Below, one piece after another: positions 50,039 through 60,699 of a stretch of 64,000 nt of DNA (within the stretch, counting starts at the first letter, position 1; the number at the start of each line of letters is the position of its first letter). The notes beneath the pieces are model-generated. The model searched no databases, was not told the origin of the DNA, and saw only the letters and a program-made list of their open reading frames with translations. The translations under genes were made by a program, and so were the position numbers. The DNA lies in NCBI GenBank assembly GCA_023091665.1, contig JALJCQ010000026.1, forward strand, positions 1,674,001 through 1,738,000, written 5' to 3'. Source of the stretch: Pythium myriotylum. Its lineage: Eukaryota; Oomycota; Peronosporomycetes; Pythiales; Pythiaceae.

Positions 50039-51339
50039 GCTCCAGGGACAACCAGAACAGAAGAAGGACCAACTGACGATGACAGCACATCTACGATCAC
50101 TGTCACCCCAAGTATGAGTTAATATACTAGGGAATACACGGGTACGATCACTGTCATCGCGGCATAGAATGATGGAATTGCCAGGCAACGGGGTCTGAGA
50201 AATTCAGGCCGACATACCTGTATCCGATCACGGTCACGAGAATACGAAGACGGGACAGGAGTCGAGATCAGTGACTTAGACAAAAACGAAACGAAGAAGA
50301 AAAGAGTTGGGAAAGAGTCAAAGAGCGCGGCGCACGCGCTCGGAGTGAGCTGTGCTGCACGGGAGGTAGTGGGATGAAGACCTTGCAGCACACTTCGCGT
50401 GTCGAAGCGCCGCCAAAGAACGACGAACTACAACTCGGAACAGGCGATTCGCAGATATAAGAAGAATAGCCCATTCAAACGAAACGAGTAAATTAGCCCC
50501 ATCACGCCACAACAAGAGGTTGGCGGATGTCGGTAACGTTCAAGATCCGCGAAGCGCGCCGTGTGATCACAGCTAGTTCAGCGAAGAACGCCCCATAGAA
50601 GGGCGAGAAGCTACCAGACTTACCAGCGAAGAATGTCCCCACAGAAGGGCATGAAGCTGCAGATGTACCCGCGAAGAACGATCACGAGAAGCGGAAGAGA
50701 GAACCGAATGATAACAAGAAGATCAAGAGCCGAGGGGAGGGGTGTGCTGCAGAATACGCCTCCCTATCATCGTTTGGAGTCGACGGTGAGAGCGTGAACA
50801 CCCAGGTTTCAGTGTCTAGTGAAAGAAGAGGACGCTCTTTGTAAACGTAAGATGCGACGCTCAAGGGATCACTAGGAGACTCACCAAGCAATACGAGGTA
50901 ATCGGCGACAATGTCGATATAGTCAGCAAGAGGAAGGACTGGAAGGTCTAAGGAAGGAAATGAGGAATGCCCACGGCGTGTCAGTCAAGAAAGCGGCGTC
51001 TTTCACAAGGCGGCGTGGGAAAAGGCGGTGATGATTGAAAGAAGTCTCTCGGAAACGCTCAAGTAGGGGTAACCCTCAGTGACAGAGGTTGAAGTGGCAG
51101 AGGAGTGTTGAGGAGTATCTGCGATCACTGTCATCAACAGTGTACGAATGATAGGTGAGAATCAATCGGTGAGGTTCAGTTGCAATCACTGTCATCCCCG
51201 CTAAAAGGACGAAGCTTTTGTGGGAGTGTGTGATCACTGTCACTCAGTCAACATTGGAACAACCTACCAATACCCCTCACCCTACGAGCCAGAACCACGA
51301 TACGGAACGCTGTCATTGGTGGATGGACGCGGAAGGAAC
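50039..51339 (+). other. Spacer between pol and the accessory gene of element A, rich in the 11-mer motif
   Basis: Exact GATCACTGTCA copies occur at about 50095, 50146, 51123 and 51231, with near copies at about 50225 and 51183. A frame at about 50603-50842 (AKNVPTEGHEAADVPAKN onward) is open but starts inside a degenerate 45-bp repeat and may be a gene remnant. A promoter for the accessory gene could lie here; none was identified. Confidence 0.55.
50580..50690 (+). repeat. Degenerate 45-bp tandem repeat, about 2.5 copies
   Basis: Units start AGCGAAGAACG (50580), AGCGAAGAATG (50625) and CGCGAAGAACG (50670). Confidence 0.65.
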
Positions 51340-51585
51340 ATGCCCAAGAACGGGAAAGGGAGACTAACGGCCGGGAAGAAAGCCGCCAGCGCGCTGAAGC
51401 CGATAGCAAGCAAAAGAAGACCGGCGCCCAGCACAAGAAGCATGAGCAGGCGAGGAAAGAGGAAGACTCGGGTGGTCTCACCGCGTGAGGCCGCAGAGGA
51501 AGGGAGCAGCGATTCGAACGATGCAGACGAAGAAGTGAAACGGCCTCCGTCGAAAGTCAAGAGGCTCGAGCCTATCGGCCAGTAG
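51340..51585 (+). CDS. N-terminal piece of the accessory (helicase) gene of element A
   Basis: The ATG at 51340 begins a Lys/Arg-rich frame (MPKNGKGRLTAGKKAA, then RRGKRKTRVVSP) that turns acidic. It runs into a TAG at 51583-51585. The overlapping next frame continues with a similar acidic and basic composition, so a one-base indel near 51560-51585 is inferred. The basic N-terminus resembles a nuclear localisation signal. Confidence 0.55.
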   Translation: MPKNGKGRLTAGKKAASALKPIASKRRPAPSTRSMSRRGKRKTRVVSPREAAEEGSSDSNDADEEVKRPPSKVKRLEPIGQ

Positions 51586-54500
51586 ACGAGGAAGAGGAGA
51601 AAGAAGGATCCACGAGATCACCGCCTAAGAAACGACAAGCCGTCCAACGATTGGGGACGGCGGACACTGAAGACCAAGAAGAGGAGGAAAAGGAGGAAGA
51701 ATCTAAGGGCGACACACGAAGCACGAGCGAAAAAGCTGCGGCGTACAATCAAAGGAGGACGGTGCGAGTGAAGGACACTCAAGATCGTCGGTCCTCGTGG
51801 GCCAATGGACAGTATGAGAAATGGAAAGATATGGAAGCGGAGAATAATTTGCGGCCCAAGATCAAGCGGCTGATGATGAAGGATTTGGTGGCCAAGTTCA
51901 ACGACTATTCACAGAAACAAGGGTGGCAACCGCATTCCACTCATGCAATTCGCGCACGGCGTAACAGGGAAGGAGATTCGGCAGCCCGCACGGTTCGGCT
52001 GGACAATTTAGATCGCAAGAGGCTGAACATCCTGTTCCACGAGACGAAGAGCTGGCCCACTGCGACCCGTAAATTCAATGAAGAGCGCGGCACTAATCTA
52101 ACTCGAGATGCAGCGATTCAAGACGCAAGGAGAGTGGAGCTGGATGACAGTGATCGCGAACGTCTTCACGAACTGTACGAAGAATTTGAAGACTGGACTT
52201 CAGCGCTGGAAGTATTTGTAGCCGAAACAGGGCATACATTGACGAAAGAAATTGCTCAGTCGCTTTTAGAGCAACAAGCACCTCCTACGCCCGCGCAAGG
52301 ATTGAAACGACAGCGGTGGACGAACCGGGAGGTAGAACTTCTCAAGGACTATACAAATGTATCACACCTCCGGATTCCAGTCGCTTATCGTGACTTTTGT
52401 CAGCGGATGGTCGAAGAAGAGCCACGATACCAGGTTCGGCCGTATCAATCCTTCTTATACCACCTCCATGAGGTGAGGAGAGCTACGATCGAAGAAGGGG
52501 CCGACCTCCGCCCGTGCCGAGTGTGGACTGAAGATGATTTGAAAGAATTTGAAGCCTTGGCTCGCAACGCGACGTCGAAGTTCAAGTTGGTGCGGGATGC
52601 AGCGAAACAATTCAACTGCACCCGACAATTTTTGAACCAAGTGTACGAACAACAGGTACGGCCAAGGTTGTTCGTAAATTCAACCAGACATCAAGCACCG
52701 ATGGGGGTTAGAGAAGATGACGAAGACCGACTGAGACGACCCGAGCCAGTTGCAGACGATGACTCTGGGCCGGGCGCTATACTCGTTGAGGCAGCGCAAT
52801 CTGAGGAGGTTGCGGGGACTTCTGTCGCGCTGCCGGACCTGGAGGCATTAATCCCGCCTGGGAGCCCCACGGTACGGGGCACAGGGGTTCCAGACGAGAG
52901 CGCCACAGTTGACAGTGATCAAAATCAAGGAACAAGTGATCCGGTTGGTGTTTCCAGGAATGACAGTGATCACAAACAAGATTCAGGAGCCATCAATTTT
53001 GCCCCAGACAATGACGAAGGTCGAGAACCCGGAGAAACCATTTCCGAAGTAACTAGGGGAGATGACAGTGATCGTCTTCGAGTTCCTAGCGCATCCGCCA
53101 TTGTATTAGCAGGTGACAGTGATCGGAGTCTGACTTCTGTGGGCGCAGTCGACGGCGAAGGCCAAGACGTGGTTATCACCCAAGGTGTCGGCGCCGACAT
53201 ACTTGACGCTACTTCCGGGACGTCGGCGGTGGGCGATCCCAATACTGGCAGTGAAGTAGCAGAAGAACGAGTCGTACCACCCTCGCCCGAAGCTGGCGCC
53301 ACGGAAGACAGCGGTGATACAGAGGCGGTTATCAACACTAGGAGGGATCACATTGACCAAAGTCGAACCAATGAAGAAAGGAAGACTGACGATATCAGCT
53401 CTCCTGCGGCAGTCGCGACGCCTCTAGAAGGTTCGTTGAGTGGAGGGGCTTCTGTGAGCGGGGAAGAGGAGAGTACCTCAGATACCGGCACTTTGCGGGT
53501 GGATTTGGATGCAATCCGAGGCGATTATGTGGTTCATAAAGACCCGTGGGTGGCAGAATACCGCACTCCATGTCCATCACCAAGTCAGGATGACAGTGAT
53601 CGCACCTATAGCTATGACCCTTCGGTGTCAGCTTATGAACACACGGAAGTTGGGGAACCAGCAGCAACGCTACCCAGAGAAGACGAAGGTACAGAACCAC
53701 CTGAAGATGCAGTCACGACGGAGAATGATAACACCACCGCGGCTATTACGGAGCAGTCGGCTCTGGTATCGTCGGATGCTCCCCGACCGCATTCATTATC
53801 ATATTCTAGCCCAGTAGAAGATCTCCTCGAATACAACCGTTCAATGGGTGCAGAAGTGAAGCTGCTAAGATGGGACGACCACTATCAAGTACAAGACAAG
53901 GAGGCGATGGCCTGGACGAGTGATGAACTAATTGATTGGGCCTGGAAGAGAGCGGACGCCGACTTGGGCCAAGGTACGAGGTATGAGAAAATTCTGAAGG
54001 AGTGGGCGTACAGTATCCACGAGTCCATGGAAACCCATCACTATCCTCAAGAGTTCCTCGATGAACCAAGGCCCGCGATCAGCTTTAGAAGGTTGACTGA
54101 AATGTGTGTGATGATTTATGCGGCTATCGATCCGGCAAGATTCGAACCCCTACTATTGCGCCACTTCGGAGTTCGCAAATGGGGAAGGCAACCCGAGGCC
54201 TCGAGCTATTGCTGCGCCGGGGAGAAGTGCTGCCTCATGGTAGACTTCACGAGCCCCGGCGTACATTGGGTCAGTATCTGTCGGCATTGGGCTTTTTACG
54301 CCAAACAGCGAGTTTATATGGACGAGTTTCGACCAGTGGACGACTACAGGCTCGCTATGGTGCTGTCCTGCGTACTGCAAGCAAGGCATCAGGTACATGA
54401 TCGACGTCGTGAGTTGCGCGAAATGAAAGCTCGAGGTGAGATGCTGTCAGACAGGTTCTGGGTTGATATCCTTGGTGCGTGCCCAGCCTCGACTTACTTT

Positions 54501-55898
54501 GAGAGATACCATCGTGCGAGCATGAGACCTTGTGCAAAAGCCATGCTGGACTGCATGACAGTGATCGTACCTGGGCGAGCCAACATACAATCTTCGGTGC
54601 ATCGCGATTTCGTGCAGTCGACCAAAGCCACCACGTTCGGGACTTTGGACACGGTAGGCCAAGATGCGACTCGTTACTTTGCCGTGCTCTGTCGCTACGA
54701 CGGGCAGGCTTTCTGGCTGGCCGACATCCGTTGGAAGGTGGCACGGAAACAGAAAGGGTTCTATTGGCGAGGGGAAGAAAGACTCCTTCCTCTCGCAAGG
54801 CGAGCGGCGGTGATAGACGCCTGTACGGAGGTGCCTCTGTTGCCCAAGTTAATGCGCCGAGACACCAAGCTCATTATTCGTGATGACAAGGAGCTTCGAT
54901 TGATCATGAATGGGAAGAATTTCCAGCGACTGTGTGGAGAAGAAAATGATGGACAAGGAGAGCTTACACTCGATCAAGCTTACGCTTTGAACCAGGTGGT
55001 GCTATATCGTGGCATCATTCCCATTCGGGGACCGTTCGGATGTGGGAAGACCAGATTGATCGCGGGAATTATCGCTGTGTACACTGAGGCGTTCCCGCGT
55101 GCAAGAATTTTTGTGACCTCTAAGACCAACACTGCTATTGACGAAGACCTACGGCGGGTAGTAGATGAAGGGCACGTACCGACCTCACGAATTCTGCGGA
55201 TTGGCGAGATGCCCAAGGACGTGGGGGTCAAGTATCAACAATACTATCTGCAATATCTGCTGGATCAATGTCAACAGCCCGGGAGTGCGATGAGAACCTA
55301 TGAGAATCGGCTGTTGGATCAAGCTACGGTCGTGTTCGGCACAACATCAACATTTGGGCGTGAAGATTTATCCAGCTATCCTTGTGTGTTGTTGATCAAC
55401 GATGAAGCGGCCCAGACTGTCGAATGCTCGGTGATACAAGCCATGCGCCCGGCGACCAGGGTTTTCGTCCCCATCGGGGACCCAAACCAACTACCAGGAA
55501 GAGTCGAGTTCCGGGAAGAGCTGGCGGAGTGGTATGAGGAAGGAGACAAGCGGCACAAGTTGAGCTGGAGTTTCCTGCACGGCTGCAGTTACCTCTATGA
55601 GAAGTTCCCGGGAGTGACGCTTACCGCTCAACATCGGTGTCATCGGCAGATCGGCGCATGGGTTGCGGGTTTTTACGATTACGAGCTCAGCCATAAAGGG
55701 CCGCGCTCTGAGCCGCACTTGCAATCTGTCCAAGTGGGTTTCGAGATGACAGTGATCGGAGACAGGGAAGAGCGAAGTAATCAAGCTCGAATGATGGGAA
55801 GGGCTCGAGTAGCTATGATTTCTTGTGAAAATGAAGATCAGAATCGAAACAAGCGGGGTGGCAAGTATGTGAATCAAGTGGAGTTGTGGAAGACGTAG
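51586..55898 (+). CDS. Accessory protein of element A: SANT/Myb-like repeats fused to UPF1-like superfamily 1 helicase
   Basis: A very long frame downstream of pol but inside the LTRs. Residue numbers run from 51651. After an acidic start, about residues 45-365 contain four or five short helix-turn-helix units with repeated Trp and RxxL spacing (SWPTATRKFNEERG, DWTSALEVFVAETG, RWTNREVELLKDYT, WTEDDLKEFEALARNATS), resembling SANT/Myb repeats. A low-complexity acidic linker with five exact copies of the 11-mer spans about 366-720. A domain of unknown type with Cys/His residues follows (about 720-1070). The helicase core has a Q-like motif (LTLDQAYALNQ), Walker A GPFGCGKT (about 1127), Walker B INDEAAQ (about 1251) and motif III GDPNQLPG (about 1276). 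It ends at an in-frame TAG (55896-55898), with motifs IV-VI beyond it. I know of no LTR retrotransposon described with such a gene. Confidence 0.85.
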
Positions 55899-56390
55899 GA
55901 ACTAGTGCTCCAGATAATGCGCGAATGCAAGCGAGCGAAGAAAAGTCAAACGACGTTGTTGATTATCACGCCATACACGGAACAGCGTGTCCGACTCCAG
56001 GAAGTTTTAGACGACGCTCGCCGACGATGGAGCCCCACTCTCGAGATTGATGTGGTTACAATTGACTCTTGTCAAGGCCGGGAAGCCGACATAGCCATCG
56101 TATCGATGACGCGAGTTGGCGGACTGGGTTTCCTCGCAGAGAAGAAGGCAAAAACTCTAGTGGCCTTGACTAGAGCCAAGGATTATCTGTTTGTGTTGGC
56201 TCACCGAGCGACGTTCAAGGCTGACACTTACTGGGATTGCCTCTACATGAGTGCACTCGAGTTGGAGATACCCCAGATTGACGACACGACTACTACAGAC
56301 GACGCCAAGAGGAAGATGAGGGATCGCCGCCTCCACACGCGTTTGTGCTCACCGTCGTCTGCGGGTTCGCAAAGGGCGGGTGACGTGTAG
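55899..56390 (+). CDS. C-terminal helicase domain of the accessory gene of element A, after one in-frame stop
   Basis: It is in the same frame as the preceding segment. It holds motif IV (LLIITPYTEQ), motif V (VVTIDSCQGREADIAIVS) and motif VI (TLVALTRAKDYLFVLAHR), in the order and spacing of AAA_12 in UPF1/SEN1-type helicases. The frame passes through the polypurine tract and uses a TAG ten bases inside the 3' LTR as its stop. It therefore belongs to the element and is not a neighbour gene. Confidence 0.85.
   Translation, partial: ELVLQIMRECKRAKKSQTTLLIITPYTEQRVRLQEVLDDARRRWSPTLEIDVVTIDSCQGREADIAIVSMTRVGGLGFLAEKKAKTLVALTRAKDYLFVLAHRATFKADTYWDCLYMSALELEIPQIDDTTTTDDAKRKMRDRRLHTRLCSPSSAGSQRAGDV
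56371..56380 (+). promoter_or_regulatory. Polypurine tract of element A
   Basis: AAAGGGCGGG directly precedes the 3' LTR and would prime plus-strand DNA synthesis. It is also coding for the accessory protein. Confidence 0.7.
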
Positions 56391-57335
56391 TGGCTGGCGA
56401 TTTCCCGGGCACGAGTGGTAGCAAGACTCACCACGATTTCGGCGAAGGCTCCAGCCGCCGAGCCCGGAAGTACCAAGTACATCGTCGGTGAAGATCCAGC
56501 CTTGACAGTGGTTACGATCACTGTCATCGGAAGTTGTTCAAGAATCGGGTCTTTGGCAGTGGTTATGATCGCTGTCATTTCAAGTAGCGCTTCGGCGATC
56601 GGCCCAAGAATTAGCCAAGTTCTTTTTATTCTAGTGCAGTCTACTGCAGTACATATTTTAGGACAGAAACCACTAGGATAGGGACCTCCTTTGAATAGTG
56701 ACATTATCATCGGTAATGACCAGTCGGTCACTACCGGAAGGGTCGATAGTGACATCGCGACCCTTCACCAAAAGATCTCAAGGAAGGGCTCCCTAGGCGA
56801 CTTTTCAGGAAAACACAGAGTAGGAAAAACGATAAGTAAAAAACTCCCCAATTTGCCAAGTCAAGCTCAAGTGAATCGATAGCAATCTTCCTCTTCACCT
56901 CAGGGAAGTCGGCCGGCGTCAACAAGTCCGGTCTGAGGTGAAGGGACATCCAAGTGTGGGAAGGGCGCTTCGTTCAGCCCAACTCCGCTGGTTGTGATCA
57001 CTGTCAACCAATCAAGACCCCGTTTGTATCGAAAGGCTCCCGTTTGCGATCACTGTCAACCACCCAGAGTACACGGGTGTTGCAGTGTTGAGTGGACGTG
57101 GAGAGGACTCGGTGCTGAAGATCGTTGCTGCTGCGATTGCTTGCCCGTGGACTGTGTGAGGCAGTCATACGTGGTGGGTTCCAAGCTCTAACTCTTGCTT
57201 CAAAGAGTTCTGAGAGTCACAAGTCCGGTTTGGAACAAGTCCAAGCAAGTTCCCTAAAGTCTGCGAAGGCGGTGGGAAGTGTCAAGTCCAGCACATACGC
57301 CTGTAAGCTGCGAATGTTGACCCTACTACACGTCA
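56381..57335 (+). repeat. 3' LTR of element A (955 bp)
   Basis: It is the same length as the 5' LTR. I noticed two differences (C/T near 27812/57038 and A/T near 28076/57302). Confidence 0.95.
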
Positions 57336-57339
57336 AACA

Positions 57340-57472
57340 GATACAAGCCGACCAAAGAACAGTCCATAGTCACTTTGCCAGACGAACCAGGAACAACCAA
57401 CTTACCGATGGCTGACGGCTCAGCGTGCGCGTAGGACCCGATCACACAGCGAAGTCAGCTCCCGGTCGAAGA
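57340..57472 (+). mobile_element. Continuation of the interrupted LINE between elements A and C
   Basis: The frame resumes as RYKPTKEQSIVTLPDE and is broken by a TAG about 85 bases in. It ends at the inferred 5' LTR of element C. Confidence 0.6.
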
Positions 57473-58330
57473 TGTGGTGATGTGGATTGAAGGAGAGAGG
57501 CCGCGGTCTCTCACCACCGTCTACCCCGTGGATCCGACGGTTAAACCGTCCCACACGATCTCCGGTTGGGGATCCAGAGGGCCCTAATGTCCCTCATTGT
57601 GGGTCCCGAGTCTCAGAAGGAAAGGCGAAGTTTAAGCTAGACTACGCTAATTAGGCTAATATGTAGGGTACAGGTAGTAGGCGTAGGGTAGGTGCTGGAT
57701 CTCGTGTCTCATGGGTTGATTTTGTGTGGAACACCCGGATCCGGGGTTGAAACCGGATTTATGTGGACCACATAAGTTGGGTCCGGACACGTGTCTGGCC
57801 GATAACAAACAAGTTGCGATTTCCCCCCCCCCCCCTCAAGCTCAAGTCCCCGGGCCAAGCGGCGAACAAGAGGGGAGGTCAGAGGCACGCGTCAGCTGCG
57901 GTCAAGGTCAGGAGAACCCAGCGCGCCCCCCGCCTCGTGCAGCTTCAACCCTCAAGTCCCGTGGGTGGCAAGCAGCCCACGTTAAAGTTCCAGTGTCCCG
58001 AGACACTGTGGGAAGGTCAAGGTCGTTTTCAAGGTCGGATCCAAGCCTCGCGGCGCGGATCCCGTGTCAAGTCCTGCCGGTCGCGCTACGCACCGGATCC
58101 AGGCCACGCCGCGCGTGTAACTGCTGCGGCGCGTCTCTTCCGCTCAAGGCTCAACGGATCTTGTCTTCTCCGCGCTTGCAACGCGGGATCTCGAGTCCAC
58201 GGTCCCAGAACGGGTACAAGACCAAAGAACTGGGGCGTTTGTGTCCAGGGTGCGGTTGTTACCGAATCCTGCACAGACGCTGACGTGGGAAGCGCTCAGC
58301 AAGAGTAATTTTGCTGCCCGCTAGACCACA
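57473..58330 (+). repeat. Inferred 5' LTR of element C (858 bp)
   Basis: It starts TGTGGTGATG and ends CTAGACCACA (6-bp terminal inversion TGTGGT/ACCACA), followed after two bases by a PBS-like sequence. The partner LTR is outside the window, so the ends rest on this logic. It contains a C run at about 57823 and six GGATCC. Confidence 0.55.
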
Positions 58331-58332
58331 AC

Positions 58333-58350
58333 TGGAGCGCGAGACCGGGT
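58333..58350 (+). promoter_or_regulatory. Primer binding site of element C
   Basis: TGGAGCGCGAGACCGGGT begins two bases after the inferred LTR end, the same spacing as in element A. The tRNA is not identified. Confidence 0.5.
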
Positions 58351-58392
58351 CTTGCGTTTTGGACCGTGTTCGTTCCGGATCCCTCAGTTACG

Positions 58393-60659
58393 ATGTCGTC
58401 TGAGGTGAAGATCAAGGTTGAGCCCGGAACTCTTCCACCCGACGTGGCTGGATCCGTCGGTGTCGGAACTATTGCTAGATCCGCCAGTGGGGAGCGTCGG
58501 GGGGTGCTCGAAGCTGAACAAGAACCAAAGGTCAAGGTGGAGCATGACGCTGGCGAGCGCGCCGTTGAGCGCACTCTCAGCTTCAGTAGTGAGGAAACCA
58601 AGGCCGAAGATGTAATTCCCCCCAAGTCCAAGCAGATCTCCAAGCGGATCGAAGCCAAGAACGCTCAGGCAGCCAAGCGTGCCGCGGATCGCCGGTCCAG
58701 TGCTCGCCAAGGTGCCTCAGGGGGCTAGATCTGGCGATGGATCTGCTCAAGAGGTCGTAGACAATGTGGACCCAGGGCCTGAAGGTCCCTACGTCCCGGA
58801 TCTGGTGTCTCCGTACAAGGCCACGCACTCATCGGTCATCGTCTGGAACGCTGGTCAGCTTGCAAACCTCACGAAGTCGCACAAGATCTTGAAGCCGCTC
58901 AGGATTCGGCTTCCTCCAAGGATCTGGGGCCCTGTGCCGAAGCCAGAGTTCGAGAACATCGTCGGAGAAGACCGTGATCTGGCCATGAGCTTCATCGTGG
59001 ACACGCTTCTGTGTGGTGGATTTGGTGTCAAGCAGTCGGATCTGCCGCTGACCGCCGATGGGGCGCCGTACTACCACGCTTTCACGTTTGCCGAGCTTCG
59101 TGGCGTCGGTATGGCGGTGTTCAACGCGCTAGCCAACTTGGTTGGGTCGATTCTGTCGAACTTTACCCCTCGTGTGGCCGCCAGCCACGCTGGATCCGAC
59201 CTGGGGTCGCTCACGGACCGTCTCGCTGAGGTTGCAGTGCAGGATCCGTACTCTACACCCGTCAAGATCGAGAATTCGCATGATCTCGATGTTGTCATGG
59301 AGTCTGTGCAGCGGATTCCCGCTCCAGAAGGCCGTCCGAAGGCTATTCGCGTGTCTACGGTCGAGGATCCGCGTGCTGCACGCCCGATGTTGCCAGGTCA
59401 TACTCTGATCTCGGTCAAGTCAAAGGATCAAGTCGATCATGAGAAGGAAGAGAAGCGGAAGTCGAAGCCCAAGAAGTCCAAGGCGAAGCCCAAGTACGAA
59501 TCCGGATCGGGGTCCAACGACGACGGCGAAGACCCATACGACGAGATCTACCTCGGTCAAGACTCGGATGATGAACGTTATCAAGCTCCCGTCATCCGTG
59601 CCGCGTCCACGATGGAGATCAAGAACTTCTCAGGACGTGACATGGATGCCGAGCGAGCCAAGGCTTGGATCCATCGTCTGTGCCGTAAGGGTCGTATGGA
59701 CCGCCTCTCACCACGAGAGATGAGGGATCTCTTCTCGGATCGACTCACTGGAGGTGCTAAGAGCTGGTACCAACAGCTTCCACAGAAGATCACTCGCGAC
59801 TGGTCTTCTACGGTCGACGAGTTCATGTATCAGTACTGTGAGATCGGCGTCAAGCCGAGTTGCCCATTGAGTATCTCTACCGCCTCAATGTCGCTGCCAA
59901 GAAGGCCAAGGTTCAGATTCGAGGCCGGATTGTGACGGAGAAGGCTCATGTGGATCGCTTCGATCGCTCGGTTGATGACGAAGATCTGGTGCGAAGCCTC
60001 TCTCTCTGCAGCGGATCCGCTCGGTCGATGAGCTTGAAGACGCGTTGAAGGAGCTAGCACGACATACTCGGCGTCCACAGGGGCGTGAGCGTGATTCCGA
60101 CGCGCGGATCCCGGCTCAGAAGAACTTCGCATCGTCCAAGACGTCATATCCTGGTAAGAAGCCTGCCTCGGAGCCTGGATCCAAGGCTAGACCGATCCCT
60201 GTGAAGAGTGTACGATGGCCGCCAAAGGGGGCGACTGTTCGTCGCTCGGATCCTCGGAGCAGCGATAGTGAAGGCGAAGATCAAGGCGATTATGGGTCTG
60301 GTGACAGCGATGATGCTGGATCCAGCGACGAGGATTGTTATGAGGCTCGTCAGGTTGCTGTGGTCCAAGAATCTACCGATCCGAGCTCTCGCGGTCACGG
60401 GAGACCAAGATCCCCGTGCACGATTTGCGGATCCGAGCGCCACAGTGATGCCAACGGCTGGAAGAATCTCCGTTGTGATCGCTGTGATCGCATGGGCCAT
60501 CCTTCAGATCGGTGCCGAGAAGTGTGCAAGGCTTGTGATCAAGTCCATGCGAAGGGAGAGTGCGCCCTCGAGTCCCTCTACAACAAGCTCGCCGCTTGGT
60601 ACAACCCATCACGCCATGCCGGACTTCTCCCACCTGAAGTCGAGAAGGCTTTAAACTAG
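58393..60659 (+). pseudogene. Gag of element C, with three frame changes
   Basis: The ATG at 58393 (MSSEVKIKVEPG) starts an acidic/basic N-terminus. Coding moves frame near 58700, again near 59860 and near 60020. The gag core lies at about 59600-59960 (KIKNFSGRDMDAERA-type region, MPIEYLYRLNVAAKKAK). The C-terminal part 60045-60659 carries an Asp/Ser-rich stretch and zinc knuckles (CTICGSERHSD, then CDRCDRMGHPSDRC, CKACDQVHAKGEC). It ends ALN-stop at the slippery heptamer. The frame changes may be real or sequencing indels. Confidence 0.8.
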
Positions 60660-60699
60660 AACGCTCGCTAGCTCGGGGGCTAGTGTGCGCCGAGCGTTC
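60650..60699 (+). promoter_or_regulatory. -1 ribosomal frameshift signal: slippery TTTAAAC plus stem-loop, element C
   Basis: In the gag frame GCT TTA AAC TAG contains the canonical heptamer T_TTA_AAC (60650-60656) followed at once by the stop. Pol is open in the -1 frame. Two bases past the heptamer a stem GAACGCTCG (60659-60667) pairs with CGAGCGTTC (60691-60699) and encloses a second stem CTAGC/GCTAG (60668-60672 and 60679-60683). Confidence 0.75.

Larger units (their letters stand above)
27155..57335 (+). mobile_element. Gypsy LTR retrotransposon A (chromovirus-like) with accessory helicase gene; hosts nested element B
   Basis: Identical-length 955-bp LTRs (TGACGTGTAGT...ACTACACGTCA), a 4-bp target duplication AACA, a PBS two bases after the 5' LTR, a purine tract before the 3' LTR, and gag, protease, RT, two RNase H domains, integrase and chromodomain in order prove the boundaries. 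Without element B and its duplication it is about 15.7 kb, long for Gypsy because a helicase-encoding accessory region of about 6.3 kb lies between integrase and 3' LTR. The LTRs appear to differ at only two positions, so insertion was recent, yet the genes carry single nonsense codons and indels. The 11-mer TGACAGTGATC is dispersed throughout. Confidence 0.93.

Noticed and set aside
52143..53603. DDSDR as a repeated protein motif of the accessory protein
   Set aside because: The same DNA word is read in other frames and in non-coding DNA, so it is a nucleotide-level signal.
51586..56390. Helicase as an independent host gene trapped between elements
   Set aside because: It lies within exact LTR boundaries, its frame crosses the polypurine tract and its stop is in the LTR; the family motif is also dense in it.
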